A stretch of 61,682 bases of DNA from Fidelibacterota bacterium (lineage in GTDB: Bacteria; Fidelibacterota; Marinisomatia; Marinisomatales; TCS55), in NCBI GenBank assembly GCA_022561485.1, contig JADFRD010000004.1, positions 1-61,682 of the forward strand, written 5' to 3'. Both the position numbers and the translations under genes were made by a program. Position 1 is the first letter of the stretch. The number at the start of each line of letters is the position of its first letter. The notes beneath the pieces were generated by a model, which searched no databases, was not told the origin of the DNA, and worked only from the letters and a program-made list of their open reading frames with translations. Below are positions 44,619-53,853 of the stretch, piece after piece.

Positions 44619-47594
44619 ATGAAAATTGTTAAACGAATTATTTTACTGACTATTGTGTCATTTAGCTGGGCACAAACCTGGCAGTGGACCGGACGAACCC
44701 ACGGGGAGTTGGACTGGACCACCATCGAAACGAAACACTTTCGTATTCATCATCATCAGGGAATTGAAAGTATTGCCCTAGAAGGCGCTTCCATGGCAGA
44801 ACAGGTACGTCCCCTACTACTTAAGCAAATGGATTTGGAAGACATTCCAACCATTGATATTATATTCACGACAGAAGATGAAATCATGAACGGCTTCGCC
44901 CTTTGGACGTATACCACATTCATTTGGGTAGACCAGAATGACGCAGCCATTTGGCTGGAAAATGAAAAATGGCTTTACCAGGTATTGGCTCATGAGCTCC
45001 AGCATATTGTCTTTTTCCATAAAGTAAAAACCTGGCTGCCAGAACCATGGTCATTTCTTTATTCAAAAATCCCCGGATGGGCGGTGGAAGGATTGGCTGA
45101 ATACGAAACAGAGCGCTGGCGACCTTACCGCTCTGATATTAATCACAAATTCCATGTGCTAAAAAACAAGATGGATGAAATGGATCCCCACCACGATGGA
45201 TATTCCAAACTCCTATACTGGTCTGAACGTTTTGGTGATTCTACTATTGTTAACACTTTAGCCGAGCGTAATATATTTGGTTTGTTTACTTTTGAGAAAG
45301 CATTTAAAAAGCATACCGGTATTACCGTAGAACAGTTTAACGAAGACTGGCGCCGGCATATGAATACCTATTATTATGGTTACCGGGCCCAAAAGGAAGC
45401 CATCGATGAAATCGGGAAAGTGGTTACACTGCCAATCAAAAAAATTAATGCTTTTCATTTTTTTAAGGACAGCACTCAAATCGCCATAATCGGACGGGAT
45501 GATGAGGACCAGTTTGATCAATCATTATTTGTAATACAGAGAGATACGACCCAGGAAAAAAAGATGAGGGCAAAAAGGCAAAAAGCCCTGGAAAAAATAA
45601 AGGCCAAGGCAAAAGATAAGGATAAGGCGAAGGATGAAGAACCGGGATTTTTTGCTAAATTATTTGGTAAAGATAAAAAGGATGAGAAGAAAAAACCCAA
45701 GCCCATTCTTGTCTGGGATAAAAAAGAAGTGGATTACGGCAGATTCCACCGCACAATTCAATGGTCACCAAACGGCAGAAAAATTCTCTATTCCAAATAT
45801 CATTTCGGTAAAAATCAATCTCTCGTAAATGATGTAAAGGTCTACAACCTGGATACAGAAAAATCAGTCTGGTTGACAAAATCCATGCGGGCAACATATC
45901 CGGACTGGGCTCCGGACGGTGAGAACATCATTTTTGTGGCTCATGAAAACAGTATCGCCAATTTATACACGATGAATCCCGATGGCAGCAATATAAATAA
46001 GATAACGGATTACACGTACGACACACAAATTTTGAATCCACATTATTCCCCCGATGGACAATCTGTCATATTTGCCATGGCTGACCAGGAAGCAAATCTG
46101 GATTTATTTTTATTGGATGTCATGTCAGGAAAAGTGAATAGGATAACGAATAATCCGGCAGCGGATTATGATCCCGTGTGGCATCCCGGTGGGGATTATA
46201 TTTCCTATACATCTCACGCCGGTTCCACGCCCAATATTCATACAGTGAACCTCTCTACCGGCGATACAAAACAAGTATCTGATGTGGGTGATGCCGTTTG
46301 GGCGGCGCAGTGGTCCGTAGTGGACAGCACGATTATGGCCTCCACCCTCTCGGATGTGGATACAGTCCGTATAGTCAATGTGGATCCTCACAGAGAAATC
46401 ACTACGAAAGACCTTGTGTTGCGAGATAAATACACTGCTTGGCGAAATACTGAACCAAGTGTTTTGCTAACAGGTATTGATCCAAAAAAATATGTCGATA
46501 TTGTTAAGTCCCACGACTATACGCCCCTATTGGGTATTAAACATCTTACATCTTTGGTCTTGCCCCTTGGCAATTCAATTATCGGTATGACGCAATGGAC
46601 AGATGCCATGATCCGGCATATAGTTGTTGGCGTTGGAATCGCTGACTTTTCAGAAAACAACACACATAGATTTTTACTACAATATATTAATGCCATGGGC
46701 GGACCCATGTGGGGAGTAAACATTTTATCTTTACTGGATATCAAATCAAAGCCCTACGACCGGTCGAAATGGGGTTTGCTTGAAGAAAACAATAGCATAG
46801 CATTTTGGGCTAATTTGCCTTTCAACGCCGGAAACAGTATGTCCAGCAATCATATGTTTGGCGTTAGTTTGAAAATTACTGACCGTAATACGACAGTGAT
46901 CAAAGGTATTGATGATGAAACAAATGGATATATTATTGCAGATACGACCCGCTATTTACCCATCCCTGTTTCCGGTACGGAAGGGTTGGTCAGTATAAAC
47001 TATACATGGAAAAACAAACGACCCCATAAACAGAATTTCATGATCCCTAAACATGGGTTTGGCGTTAATGTACAACTGGATGTTGCAAGTTCAGATGTGG
47101 TTGGTGATTTTGATTTTACCAGAATTATCACCGATGCCTTTTTTAATCTGCTGCCTCACAAAAAAAGTCCGATAGTCGTTTTTGGGCGAATTAAAACAGT
47201 GACGATGCTGGGTGATAATCCACCACCGCAGGATCTGCCGGCCATTACAAACGATACCCCAATCTATTTAGCCGGATATAATATTCTTGGCGCGGACGAA
47301 GTGGTTCATTTGCGAGGCTGGGACGACTGGCGCCTGGGCGACAGGTTGGTTTTTGGCACGATTGAACCCCGAATAGGCAATGAAAAAGTGACTATTGCAG
47401 CATTTCTTGATTTTGGGAACGCCTGGTATGGTGATGGCGAAATGGATGACTGGTTGTTTACCGGCGGATATGAAATACGTGTGAATCTGCTTGGGCTTGT
47501 GATGGCTTACGGTACAGCGCAGGATTTCAATCGTTGGCGGGATAATGAAGTCCCCACCAATTATCTAAGGCTATCTCTCGTAAATCCGTTTTAA
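44619..47594 (+). CDS. Secreted gluzincin peptidase with PD40 propeller and C-terminal barrel-like domain
   Basis: A 991-residue exported protein in three parts. Residues 1-19 are a signal peptide. Residues about 30-250 form a gluzincin-type metallopeptidase-like domain: HELQH zinc motif in VLAHELQHIVFF and a downstream GWAVEGLAEYE providing the third ligand. A Lys/Asp-rich linker (about 310-350) precedes TolB/PD40 propeller blades (WSPNGRKILYS, PDWAPDGENIIFVAH, PHYSPDGQSVIFA, DPVWHPGGDYISYTS). The last ~330 residues are amphipathic and end NYLRLSLVNPF, like an outer-membrane barrel. Predicted to sit at the outer membrane, possibly as a surface protease; the substrate is unknown. Confidence 0.82.
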   Translation: MKIVKRIILLTIVSFSWAQTWQWTGRTHGELDWTTIETKHFRIHHHQGIESIALEGASMAEQVRPLLLKQMDLEDIPTIDIIFTTEDEIMNGFALWTYTTFIWVDQNDAAIWLENEKWLYQVLAHELQHIVFFHKVKTWLPEPWSFLYSKIPGWAVEGLAEYETERWRPYRSDINHKFHVLKNKMDEMDPHHDGYSKLLYWSERFGDSTIVNTLAERNIFGLFTFEKAFKKHTGITVEQFNEDWRRHMNTYYYGYRAQKEAIDEIGKVVTLPIKKINAFHFFKDSTQIAIIGRDDEDQFDQSLFVIQRDTTQEKKMRAKRQKALEKIKAKAKDKDKAKDEEPGFFAKLFGKDKKDEKKKPKPILVWDKKEVDYGRFHRTIQWSPNGRKILYSKYHFGKNQSLVNDVKVYNLDTEKSVWLTKSMRATYPDWAPDGENIIFVAHENSIANLYTMNPDGSNINKITDYTYDTQILNPHYSPDGQSVIFAMADQEANLDLFLLDVMSGKVNRITNNPAADYDPVWHPGGDYISYTSHAGSTPNIHTVNLSTGDTKQVSDVGDAVWAAQWSVVDSTIMASTLSDVDTVRIVNVDPHREITTKDLVLRDKYTAWRNTEPSVLLTGIDPKKYVDIVKSHDYTPLLGIKHLTSLVLPLGNSIIGMTQWTDAMIRHIVVGVGIADFSENNTHRFLLQYINAMGGPMWGVNILSLLDIKSKPYDRSKWGLLEENNSIAFWANLPFNAGNSMSSNHMFGVSLKITDRNTTVIKGIDDETNGYIIADTTRYLPIPVSGTEGLVSINYTWKNKRPHKQNFMIPKHGFGVNVQLDVASSDVVGDFDFTRIITDAFFNLLPHKKSPIVVFGRIKTVTMLGDNPPPQDLPAITNDTPIYLAGYNILGADEVVHLRGWDDWRLGDRLVFGTIEPRIGNEKVTIAAFLDFGNAWYGDGEMDDWLFTGGYEIRVNLLGLVMAYGTAQDFNRWRDNEVPTNYLRLSLVNPF

Positions 47595-47636
47595 TTATGG
47601 CTCACCACAGAAATGTGTACCAAAAAATAAAATACG

Positions 47637-47726
47637 TGTCATTCTGAAGGAAAATAGCGACTGAAGAATCTCAAATGTCAGTTGATCATTTTATGCTTGA
47701 GATTCTTCACTGCGTTCAGAATGACA
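47637..47726. repeat. 90-bp palindromic intergenic element
   Basis: Outer perfect inverted repeats TGTCATTCTGAA (47637-47648) and TTCAGAATGACA (47715-47726), plus inner ones GAAGAATCTCAA (47663-47674) and TTGAGATTCTTC (47697-47708). The wording (GTCATTCTGA…GAAGAATCT) is that of a dispersed intergenic element seen in many Bacteroidota-like genomes. MITE-like; transcribed, it would fold into one long hairpin. Confidence 0.75.
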
Positions 47727-47748
47727 ATATTTTTTGTATATTTATTGT

Positions 47749-47874
47749 ATGGCAAGAACATAATATGTTTATATCATGGATAGTAATTCCAAAGTGATTT
47801 ATACAAGCATGATTAACAATTTGGAAGCAAGGATTTATCAGCATAAAAATAAACTCATTGAAGGATTGCTGTAA
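47749..47874 (+). pseudogene. Degraded GIY-YIG endonuclease
   Basis: Conceptual translation from ATG 47749 reads MART, stop (TAA), YVYIMDSNSKVIYTSMINNL, then EARIYQHKNKLIEGLL, stop. Intact small GIY-YIG proteins begin 'MARTYYVYIM.S…YiG.T.nl..Ri.eHK.k…GFT', so the match extends through the in-frame stop. The catalytic IG of the second half-motif is altered to TS, and the C-terminal half is missing. The remaining bases to 47961 hold nothing I can identify. It lies directly beside the palindromic element. Confidence 0.7.
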
Positions 47875-47961
47875 AAAAACGTGTTAAAGAAAAGTATTTG
47901 AATATAGGTGTGTTATTGCGATGAACCTTAATTATAAGCGATAATATTAAAAGTGTATTTT

Positions 47962-48588
47962 TCATTTATTTACCAAACGAACGAACCGTACAGGTAATGA
48001 TGTTTTCTTGATAACGTTTCCATCGCTGTCTTTACTTATAATGCGCAGTGTTTGGCTGAATAGTAATTTACCCACAGGGATGACCATAATACCGCCATTC
48101 GTCAATTGATCTATTAAGGGTTCTGGAATCTTCTTGGCTCCCGCGGTGACGATTATTCGATCATAGGGAGCTTCTTTTTTGTAACCATTCCATCCGTTGG
48201 CATTGATAACATCCACATTCGTATATCCTAATTCTTGAAGCCGGTTTTGTGCAGATTCAGCCAGTTCCGGAATACGCTCCAGCGAAAAAACCTTTTTGGC
48301 TAATTGGGAAAGAATAGCCGTTTGGTATCCACAACCGGTTCCTATTTCTAAAACGGTGTGGTGGGGCAATACGTGCAATTGTTCAGTCATATAGCCAACG
48401 ATATAGGGCTGACTGATGGTTTGATTATATCCAATGGGCAAAGGCCCATCCTCGTACGCAGAAGAGTGAAATTCTTTGTCAACAAATAAATGCCGGGGAA
48501 CATGCTCCATAACTTCAAGAATTTTCTTATCCTTAATCCCGCGCTCGCTGAGTTGGTGTAGAACCATTTGATAACGAAGTTTATCCAT
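47962..48588 (-). CDS. pcm: Protein-L-isoaspartate O-methyltransferase
   Basis: Repairs isoaspartyl residues in damaged proteins using SAM. 208 residues, family length. Motifs: MEHVPRHLFVDKEF, YEDGPLPIGYNQTISQPYIVGYMTEQL, SAM-binding VLEIGTGCGYQTAILSQLA, YDRIIVTAGAKKIPEPLIDQL and GIMVIPVG. Single gene with its own flanking spacers. Confidence 0.96.
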   Translation of the reverse strand: MDKLRYQMVLHQLSERGIKDKKILEVMEHVPRHLFVDKEFHSSAYEDGPLPIGYNQTISQPYIVGYMTEQLHVLPHHTVLEIGTGCGYQTAILSQLAKKVFSLERIPELAESAQNRLQELGYTNVDVINANGWNGYKKEAPYDRIIVTAGAKKIPEPLIDQLTNGGIMVIPVGKLLFSQTLRIISKDSDGNVIKKTSLPVRFVRLVNK

Positions 48589-48695
48589 AATTAACTTGTA
48601 GAAAGTTAAGAAAAAATATAACGGATTAAATATTCATTCTACTTTATGTTTCCAATCGATAATTGACCTATCTTATCTATGTTTATACACTGTTC

Positions 48696-49664
48696 ATGAA
48701 ACCAAAACATCTATTTCTGCCATTTCTATTTATACTTTCTTTCCTTATTGCGAAGGAAACAAAGCACAAAGAAATTCCACTTGAAGGATTGATCACAGAT
48801 CCGAAACAGGAAATTTCAGGATTAGACTGGTATGGGGATGATCTTGTATTATTACCGGAAAATCTGGGCGGATTCTTGTTTATGATTTCAAAAGATGAAA
48901 TTTATGCATCCCTGAATATGGATAATCCAAAACCCATCAAGCCCAGACAAACTCTATTCCTCACGCCAGACTATTCAAAATTAATACCGGGGTTTGAAGG
49001 CTTGGAATCCATTGCTTTCAATGGTAACCGGTTTGTAATAACCCTGGAAGCAAAGGATGGGAAAAAAATGCATGGGTATATAACATGGGGGACTATTGAC
49101 CCTAACACACTGGAAGCAAAAATCAGCGAGCAAATACCATTGGAATTACCCATGCCGGTTCAGGTGAATAATATGACTTATGAGAGCGTTCTTATCGATG
49201 GAGATAATGTTATTCTCTTTTATGAAGCCAATGGGAAAAACATTCGAAATTCTGCATGGCAATATGTTGTTTCCATGAAAGATTATTCCGTATCAAAAAT
49301 CGATTACCCACATATAGAATATCGAATTACGGATGTAACCCGGCTGGATGACAAAAATTGCTTCTGGACTATCAACTATTTCTGGCCGGGTGATAAAAAG
49401 AGAGTGAAGCCAGCTTTTGATCCGATCGCTGCTACGTTTTTAAAAGGCGAAACTCATGGGAATTCTGAAGCAGTGGAACGGTTGGTCGAATTTGAATTAC
49501 TCGATGGAAAAATTCAACTCTCAAACCGTGAACCCATTCAAATTGAATTGGATGAAAACGAATCGAGGAATTGGGAAGGGATTGTCCGTTTGGATGAAAA
49601 AGGATTTTTGATGGTCACAGATAAATTTCCGGGATCGCTTTTGGGATTTATTCCAATAAATTAA
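48696..49664 (+). CDS. Secreted phytase-like/esterase-like propeller protein
   Basis: About 322 residues from the ATG at 48696, chosen because it yields a good signal peptide (KPKHLFLPFLFILSFLIA); a longer start at 48663 is possible. The body starts ISGLDWYGDDLVLLPEN, followed by FEGLESIAFNGNRFVITLEA and ends RNWEGIVRLDEKGFLMVTDKFPGSLLGFIPI. That is the 'is-gl…, eGia…, nwEGi…tDk' pattern of the 'esterase-like activity of phytase' (PF13449-type) and SdiA-regulated-like propellers. The substrate is unknown. It abuts the pyrophosphatase-like gene with no gap, suggesting joint action in extracytoplasmic phosphate scavenging; this is inference. Confidence 0.68.
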   Translation: MKPKHLFLPFLFILSFLIAKETKHKEIPLEGLITDPKQEISGLDWYGDDLVLLPENLGGFLFMISKDEIYASLNMDNPKPIKPRQTLFLTPDYSKLIPGFEGLESIAFNGNRFVITLEAKDGKKMHGYITWGTIDPNTLEAKISEQIPLELPMPVQVNNMTYESVLIDGDNVILFYEANGKNIRNSAWQYVVSMKDYSVSKIDYPHIEYRITDVTRLDDKNCFWTINYFWPGDKKRVKPAFDPIAATFLKGETHGNSEAVERLVEFELLDGKIQLSNREPIQIELDENESRNWEGIVRLDEKGFLMVTDKFPGSLLGFIPIN

Positions 49665-50882
49665 ATGAAAAAATATTTCCATCTTATTCTTATTACTCTC
49701 CTTTTTGGAAACACACCAAAAGATTCGTATGTACTGTTAATCTCCTTTGACGGATTTCGGGCGGACTACTTGGATTGGTATGATACCCCGAACTTTGACC
49801 GTTTAGCAGAACAAGGTGTAAAAGCGGATGGGATGAAACCAGTATTTGTTTCCAAGACGTTTCCTAATCATTACAGCATTGCGACTGGTATGTATATCGA
49901 AAACCATGGTTTAATAGGAAACTATTTTTACGATGAAAAGCTAGACGAATATTTCACATTGAGCGATCGATCGAAGGTTGAAGATGCCCGGTTTTACGGC
50001 GGGGAGCCTATTTGGGTTACTGCAGAAAAACAGGGTGTAAAAAGCGCGTCTTATTTCTGGGCTGGCTCCGCAGCAGCTGTTGGGGGAGTACGGCCCGGCA
50101 TTTGGAAGGAATACGACCATGATTTCCCGTTCCCTGCACGGATCGATTCTGTGGCAAAATGGTTTAGCCTCCCCGAGGAAAAACGTCCCCATCTGATTAT
50201 GCTGTATTTTCATGAGCCGGATGCGACAGGGCATCGCTACGGCCCGGAAAGCCCGGAAACAGAAGCCATGGTGGATTCCATGGACGTCATTATGGGAAAA
50301 ATCATGTCTGCAATGGAATTACTAGATATATATCCAAAACTGAATATAATCGTTGTTTCGGATCACGGCATGGTTGCTATCAGTCCGGAGAGGACAATCA
50401 ATTTATCTGATTATGTCAATCTTTCCGGAATCGAACAAGAAGGCTCCGGACCTTTCTCCATGCTGTATGGAAAGAAAAAGCGAAAACTGAATCGCATTGT
50501 AAAAAAATTAAAATCGGCTCCTCATATGAGCGTGTATAAAAAAAAGGAAATTCCGGACAGGTATCATTTTAAAAACCATTACCGGATTAAAGATGTTTTG
50601 ATGGTAGCAGATGAAGGTTGGTATATTTTGGATAAAAAATATTTTGGCGCGGATAAATGGAGTTTGAAATTTCTTAAAGGTGGAACTCATGGATATGATA
50701 ATGAATTGCGCAGCATGCATGCTATATTTCTGGCAGACGGCCCGGCGTTTAAAGATGGATATAAACGGCCAACATTTGAAAATATTCACGTGTATCCCTT
50801 AATAACAGAAATACTGGGGCTTACATCTTATGAAATGATTGACGGCAGATTAGAAGAAGTACAGGACTTGCTAAAAGACTAA
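49665..50882 (+). CDS. Type I phosphodiesterase / nucleotide pyrophosphatase family protein
   Basis: A 405-residue exported alkaline-phosphatase-superfamily enzyme. Signal peptide at residues 1-17, then LLISFDGFRADYLDWYDTPN (metal Asp), the nucleophile Thr in VSKTFPNHYSIATGMYIENHG, YFHEPDATGHRYGPESPE (metal Asp/His), VVSDHGMVAI (metal Asp/His) and a late GGTHGYDNELRSMHAIFLADGPAFK (metal His). These are the NPP/autotaxin family motifs. Likely hydrolyses nucleotide or phosphodiester substrates in the periplasm or outside the cell. Its end overlaps the CsgG-like gene on the other strand by 4 nt (convergent). Confidence 0.92.
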   Translation: MKKYFHLILITLLFGNTPKDSYVLLISFDGFRADYLDWYDTPNFDRLAEQGVKADGMKPVFVSKTFPNHYSIATGMYIENHGLIGNYFYDEKLDEYFTLSDRSKVEDARFYGGEPIWVTAEKQGVKSASYFWAGSAAAVGGVRPGIWKEYDHDFPFPARIDSVAKWFSLPEEKRPHLIMLYFHEPDATGHRYGPESPETEAMVDSMDVIMGKIMSAMELLDIYPKLNIIVVSDHGMVAISPERTINLSDYVNLSGIEQEGSGPFSMLYGKKKRKLNRIVKKLKSAPHMSVYKKKEIPDRYHFKNHYRIKDVLMVADEGWYILDKKYFGADKWSLKFLKGGTHGYDNELRSMHAIFLADGPAFKDGYKRPTFENIHVYPLITEILGLTSYEMIDGRLEEVQDLLKD

Positions 50883-52327
50883 TTTATCCTCAGATATCTC
50901 AGACTAATATTGAAGAACAATCCTGCCGCATCTAAAGACGGTGCGCCGCGCTCATCCCATTCAGCATTGTATGATTCGGAATCTTCTCCCTCATCTTCAG
51001 TATACTTCCAATTCCCACGAATCCCCGGGCCACTGACGCCGGCTTGGAAAACAATATCCAGTTTGCGGTTAATCATAATTTCTGTTTGTAAACCAAATTG
51101 GGGAGCAAACAAAGCTGTTGTAACATTATGACTTGCATCATCATTTCGAAACACAAGATTCAAAGGGAAATCCATTATACCGCTTAATGTGAATTTTGGT
51201 GTATAAAGAAAACGGTAGATCAACCCACCACCAAAGGTAAACATTCCGTCTCGCCTTCCGCGGCTGTCAATAATAGTTCCGCCGCCGAAAAATCCGTTAC
51301 CTCCCCAGCGGTTAAAAGGCCTTAACTGAAAGTAAATACCCCCCCGGTCAAACCTCTGCTTATCGTAGTTATATGTAAAATATAACCCGGATGCAACCTT
51401 GGGCGGATGAATCATTTCTATTGCTTTATAGCCTTCCTTCACCCTGCCCCACTTGCGCACAATTGTACCCATGCTGGCGTCTCCGCTGGTTCTGTCTACG
51501 CGGACAAGCCCCACCGTCCGGCCAGGAATGATGACTTCACGGTTTTGCAGAGTTTTCTTTTTGTCCAAGCGGGAAATTTCATAAATAACCCCCCGTTTTA
51601 TTCCCATATCCGACCCTAAATACAGAGTGATGTTACTTCCGTCAACATCCAGAACTTCCGATGTAATCGTGTACAATTCCCGGAGGGCGCGTGATACATT
51701 CCAACGGACAATGTTCAAGACTTTAGACAACGATTCGCCGCGGCTGCCCCCGGTGTGCATGGCGCTGATGGGAAATGTGTTCAATGTTTTCCCTGTTGCC
51801 ACATCCAGTAACACAATATCGGCATGGACAATCGTTTGAATATTATAAGGGTAGGGTTCATCTTCTTTTCGAGTGGTGGCTGCACGAATGACGCCTTTTA
51901 CAATTTCTATTGTCACCACTTCCCAGAATCCCCTTTTGTCATCCTCATCATCCTCATCATCGTCTTTTTTTGGAGGGACACCTTTTTGACTGAAATGTGT
52001 AATCTGTACGTTCATCGCTTCTTTGGCAGTCGCTATACTGCCGAGTTCAATAATATCTTTTTCAGCTATAAACCCGGCCTGATGAAGAGCCAGTTCGTCT
52101 AAAATGGATTCTAGTTGATTGCGGTCAATGACTTCGTAGCGTCCGAGCCGAGTAGCAACCTCGGCTACAATTTTAGATATCATGCGATCAATGGCATCCT
52201 CAGGTTTACTTTCATCGGAAGTGAGAACAAGAAGGCGTTTTTTCTCATCAGTTACGTCCGGAGCGATGGTTTGTGCAGCTATAATTGAGAAAATAATAAT
52301 AAAAAGAATAGCGATTTGTTTAAACAT
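50879..52327 (-). CDS. CsgG-like N-terminal domain fused to outer-membrane barrel-like domain
   Basis: A 482-residue exported protein with a signal peptide (…IIFSIIAAQ). Residues about 28-215 resemble the CsgG/LpoB/TolB-N-like fold that recurs in outer-membrane assembly factors: KRLLVLTSDES, ISKIVAEVATRLGRYEVIDRNQLESILDELALHQAGF and the NVQITHFSQKG strand. A short Asp/Glu insertion (KKDDDEDDEDDKRG) interrupts it. A beta-rich linker follows, and the last ~180 residues are glycine- and aromatic-rich amphipathic strands ending LFFNISLRYLRIN, as in outer-membrane barrels. No lipobox cysteine, unlike real CsgG. The role is unknown. Confidence 0.68.
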   Translation of the reverse strand: MFKQIAILFIIIFSIIAAQTIAPDVTDEKKRLLVLTSDESKPEDAIDRMISKIVAEVATRLGRYEVIDRNQLESILDELALHQAGFIAEKDIIELGSIATAKEAMNVQITHFSQKGVPPKKDDDEDDEDDKRGFWEVVTIEIVKGVIRAATTRKEDEPYPYNIQTIVHADIVLLDVATGKTLNTFPISAMHTGGSRGESLSKVLNIVRWNVSRALRELYTITSEVLDVDGSNITLYLGSDMGIKRGVIYEISRLDKKKTLQNREVIIPGRTVGLVRVDRTSGDASMGTIVRKWGRVKEGYKAIEMIHPPKVASGLYFTYNYDKQRFDRGGIYFQLRPFNRWGGNGFFGGGTIIDSRGRRDGMFTFGGGLIYRFLYTPKFTLSGIMDFPLNLVFRNDDASHNVTTALFAPQFGLQTEIMINRKLDIVFQAGVSGPGIRGNWKYTEDEGEDSESYNAEWDERGAPSLDAAGLFFNISLRYLRIN

Positions 52328-52393
52328 AGTATTTTAGATTGACAAGGAATTTATGATGATCTCCATTCAGTGTTTGTGTTGAATATCACAGAA

Positions 52394-53083
52394 TTATTTC
52401 TTCCAGCCCAGAGAGATGTAATAGGACTGTGGATGTATATTGGTTTCGATATAATAATCTTGTTCAAAACCGACGATCAAAGATAGTGGAGTACTAATAT
52501 GATAGGACAATTCTGAAAAAAACTGAAATCGTGAAAGATCGGCCTCCACAATTTCGCTGATTTGTTTAAACCATTCAGCTTCGAGTTTGATACTGGCATC
52601 TTGTATGGAATGATCCCAAAAAATACCGCTCTTAATATAGGATGTTTTACGAGTGTCGTTCAAATAATCCGACATGTCATAGGCGTGCCCGACTTCGGTA
52701 TTAATATGTCCATTTTTGTATTCGCTCATAAAATATCCCAAACCTTGATTGAAATGATAACGCAAATTTAATTCCGCACGTGTATTTTTTTGGTAAGATA
52801 CAGTGGTGAAATTGTATAATCGTCCAAAATGAGAATATTTTAAACTACTTTTGTAGCGTAAATAAATATATGAATCGCCACCAAGATTATAACCAAACAT
52901 TCGCAAATCGCGGAAGGTGTTTGATGTTACCCTTTTAATTCGAAAATAGATATGGCCGCCATTAAGGCTCTGATCGTGCGTAAGACCGCCGCGTGCATAT
53001 TGGGACCATTGCGCAGCCTTTTCTGTATTTTCTTCAGCCGCTAATAATGTTAATAGAAGAATAAGCGCTGAAAATCGCATCAT
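52394..53083 (-). CDS. DUF481-like outer-membrane protein
   Basis: 229 residues from the ATG at 53083 (MMRFSALILLLTLLAAEE, a signal peptide); the open frame extends further upstream inside the ABC permease, but that part is out-of-frame shadow. The mature part is made of amphipathic strands (YIYLRYKSSLKYSHFGRLYNFTTVSYQ, ELNLRYHFNQGLGYFMSEY, PLSLIVGFEQDYYIETN) and ends SYYISLGWKK. The pattern resembles DUF481/YdiY barrels, but the match is weak. It overlaps the permease gene by one base (TAATG), so it is the last gene of the ABC operon and may be an outer-membrane partner. Confidence 0.65.
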   Translation of the reverse strand: MMRFSALILLLTLLAAEENTEKAAQWSQYARGGLTHDQSLNGGHIYFRIKRVTSNTFRDLRMFGYNLGGDSYIYLRYKSSLKYSHFGRLYNFTTVSYQKNTRAELNLRYHFNQGLGYFMSEYKNGHINTEVGHAYDMSDYLNDTRKTSYIKSGIFWDHSIQDASIKLEAEWFKQISEIVEADLSRFQFFSELSYHISTPLSLIVGFEQDYYIETNIHPQSYYISLGWKK

Positions 53084-53853
53084 TATTGTTTTATTTTTTT
53101 CCCGCTTTTCATTACAAGGATGGCGGCCACAGTAAATAATATTGTCATCAAAATAGCCATGATCGCACTGTGCCATGGCGGGGAATCGTATACGCCGAGA
53201 ATCGTGTACCGAATTCCATTGATCATATAATAAATGGGATTTGCCAACGATAGTTTCTGAGCCCAATCAGGCAGCATAGAAATCGAATAAAAAATTCCTC
53301 CAAGAAAACTTAAAGGAGTCAAAAAGAAATTCTGCATCATGGCCAGTTGGTCCCATGTATCCGCCAATTGCCCGAGAAGAAGTCCCATACTGGCAAAAGA
53401 CCACGAGACAAGGAAAATAAATCCAATGGTTGCCAAGGGCTGTTCAATGGGCATATCGATGAGTAATACTCCTAATAACATGACTAAAATACCATTGACG
53501 ACACCGCGGACTGTTCCGCCGATGATATAGGCTAAACATATTTCCAAGCTGGATAATGGAGCTGTAAGAATATCCGGCAGTTGTTGCAATAGTTTCATTT
53601 GCAGCATGGATGATGATGTGTTGGAACTGGCGTTTGTCAGGGTGTTCATCATAATCAATCCCGGCAAAATAAAAAGGGTGTATGGAACACCGTCAATTTC
53701 GCTAATGCGCTTTTCCAATGTGAATCCAAATATCAAAATGTAAAGGGCCGATGAAATTAACCCGGGTAAAACCGTTTGGCGATATACCGTGAAAAAGCGC
53801 CCCACTTCCCTTTGCGTCAGAGTATATAACCCAATCCAGTTTGTTCCTGTCAT
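53083..53853 (-). CDS. ABC-2 type transporter permease
   Basis: 256 residues with six TM helices. Typical motifs of the NodJ/YadH-like ABC-2 group: RTVLPGLISSALYILIFGFTL pattern near the N-terminus, YTLFILPGLIMMN, QLPDILTAPLSSLEICLAYI, GILVMLLGVLL, FLTPLSFLGGIFYSISMLP and the end NPIYYMINGIRYTILG. Forms a transporter with the ATPase whose stop overlaps its start by one base. The substrate class (polysaccharide, drug, lipid or peptide) is not decidable. Confidence 0.93.
   Translation of the reverse strand: MTGTNWIGLYTLTQREVGRFFTVYRQTVLPGLISSALYILIFGFTLEKRISEIDGVPYTLFILPGLIMMNTLTNASSNTSSSMLQMKLLQQLPDILTAPLSSLEICLAYIIGGTVRGVVNGILVMLLGVLLIDMPIEQPLATIGFIFLVSWSFASMGLLLGQLADTWDQLAMMQNFFLTPLSFLGGIFYSISMLPDWAQKLSLANPIYYMINGIRYTILGVYDSPPWHSAIMAILMTILFTVAAILVMKSGKKIKQ

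Noticed and set aside
52394-53266. Longer 290-residue reading of the DUF481-like gene
   Set aside because: The first 61 codons lie inside the ABC permease in another frame and give no signal peptide; the ATG at 53083 does, and it couples to the permease stop.
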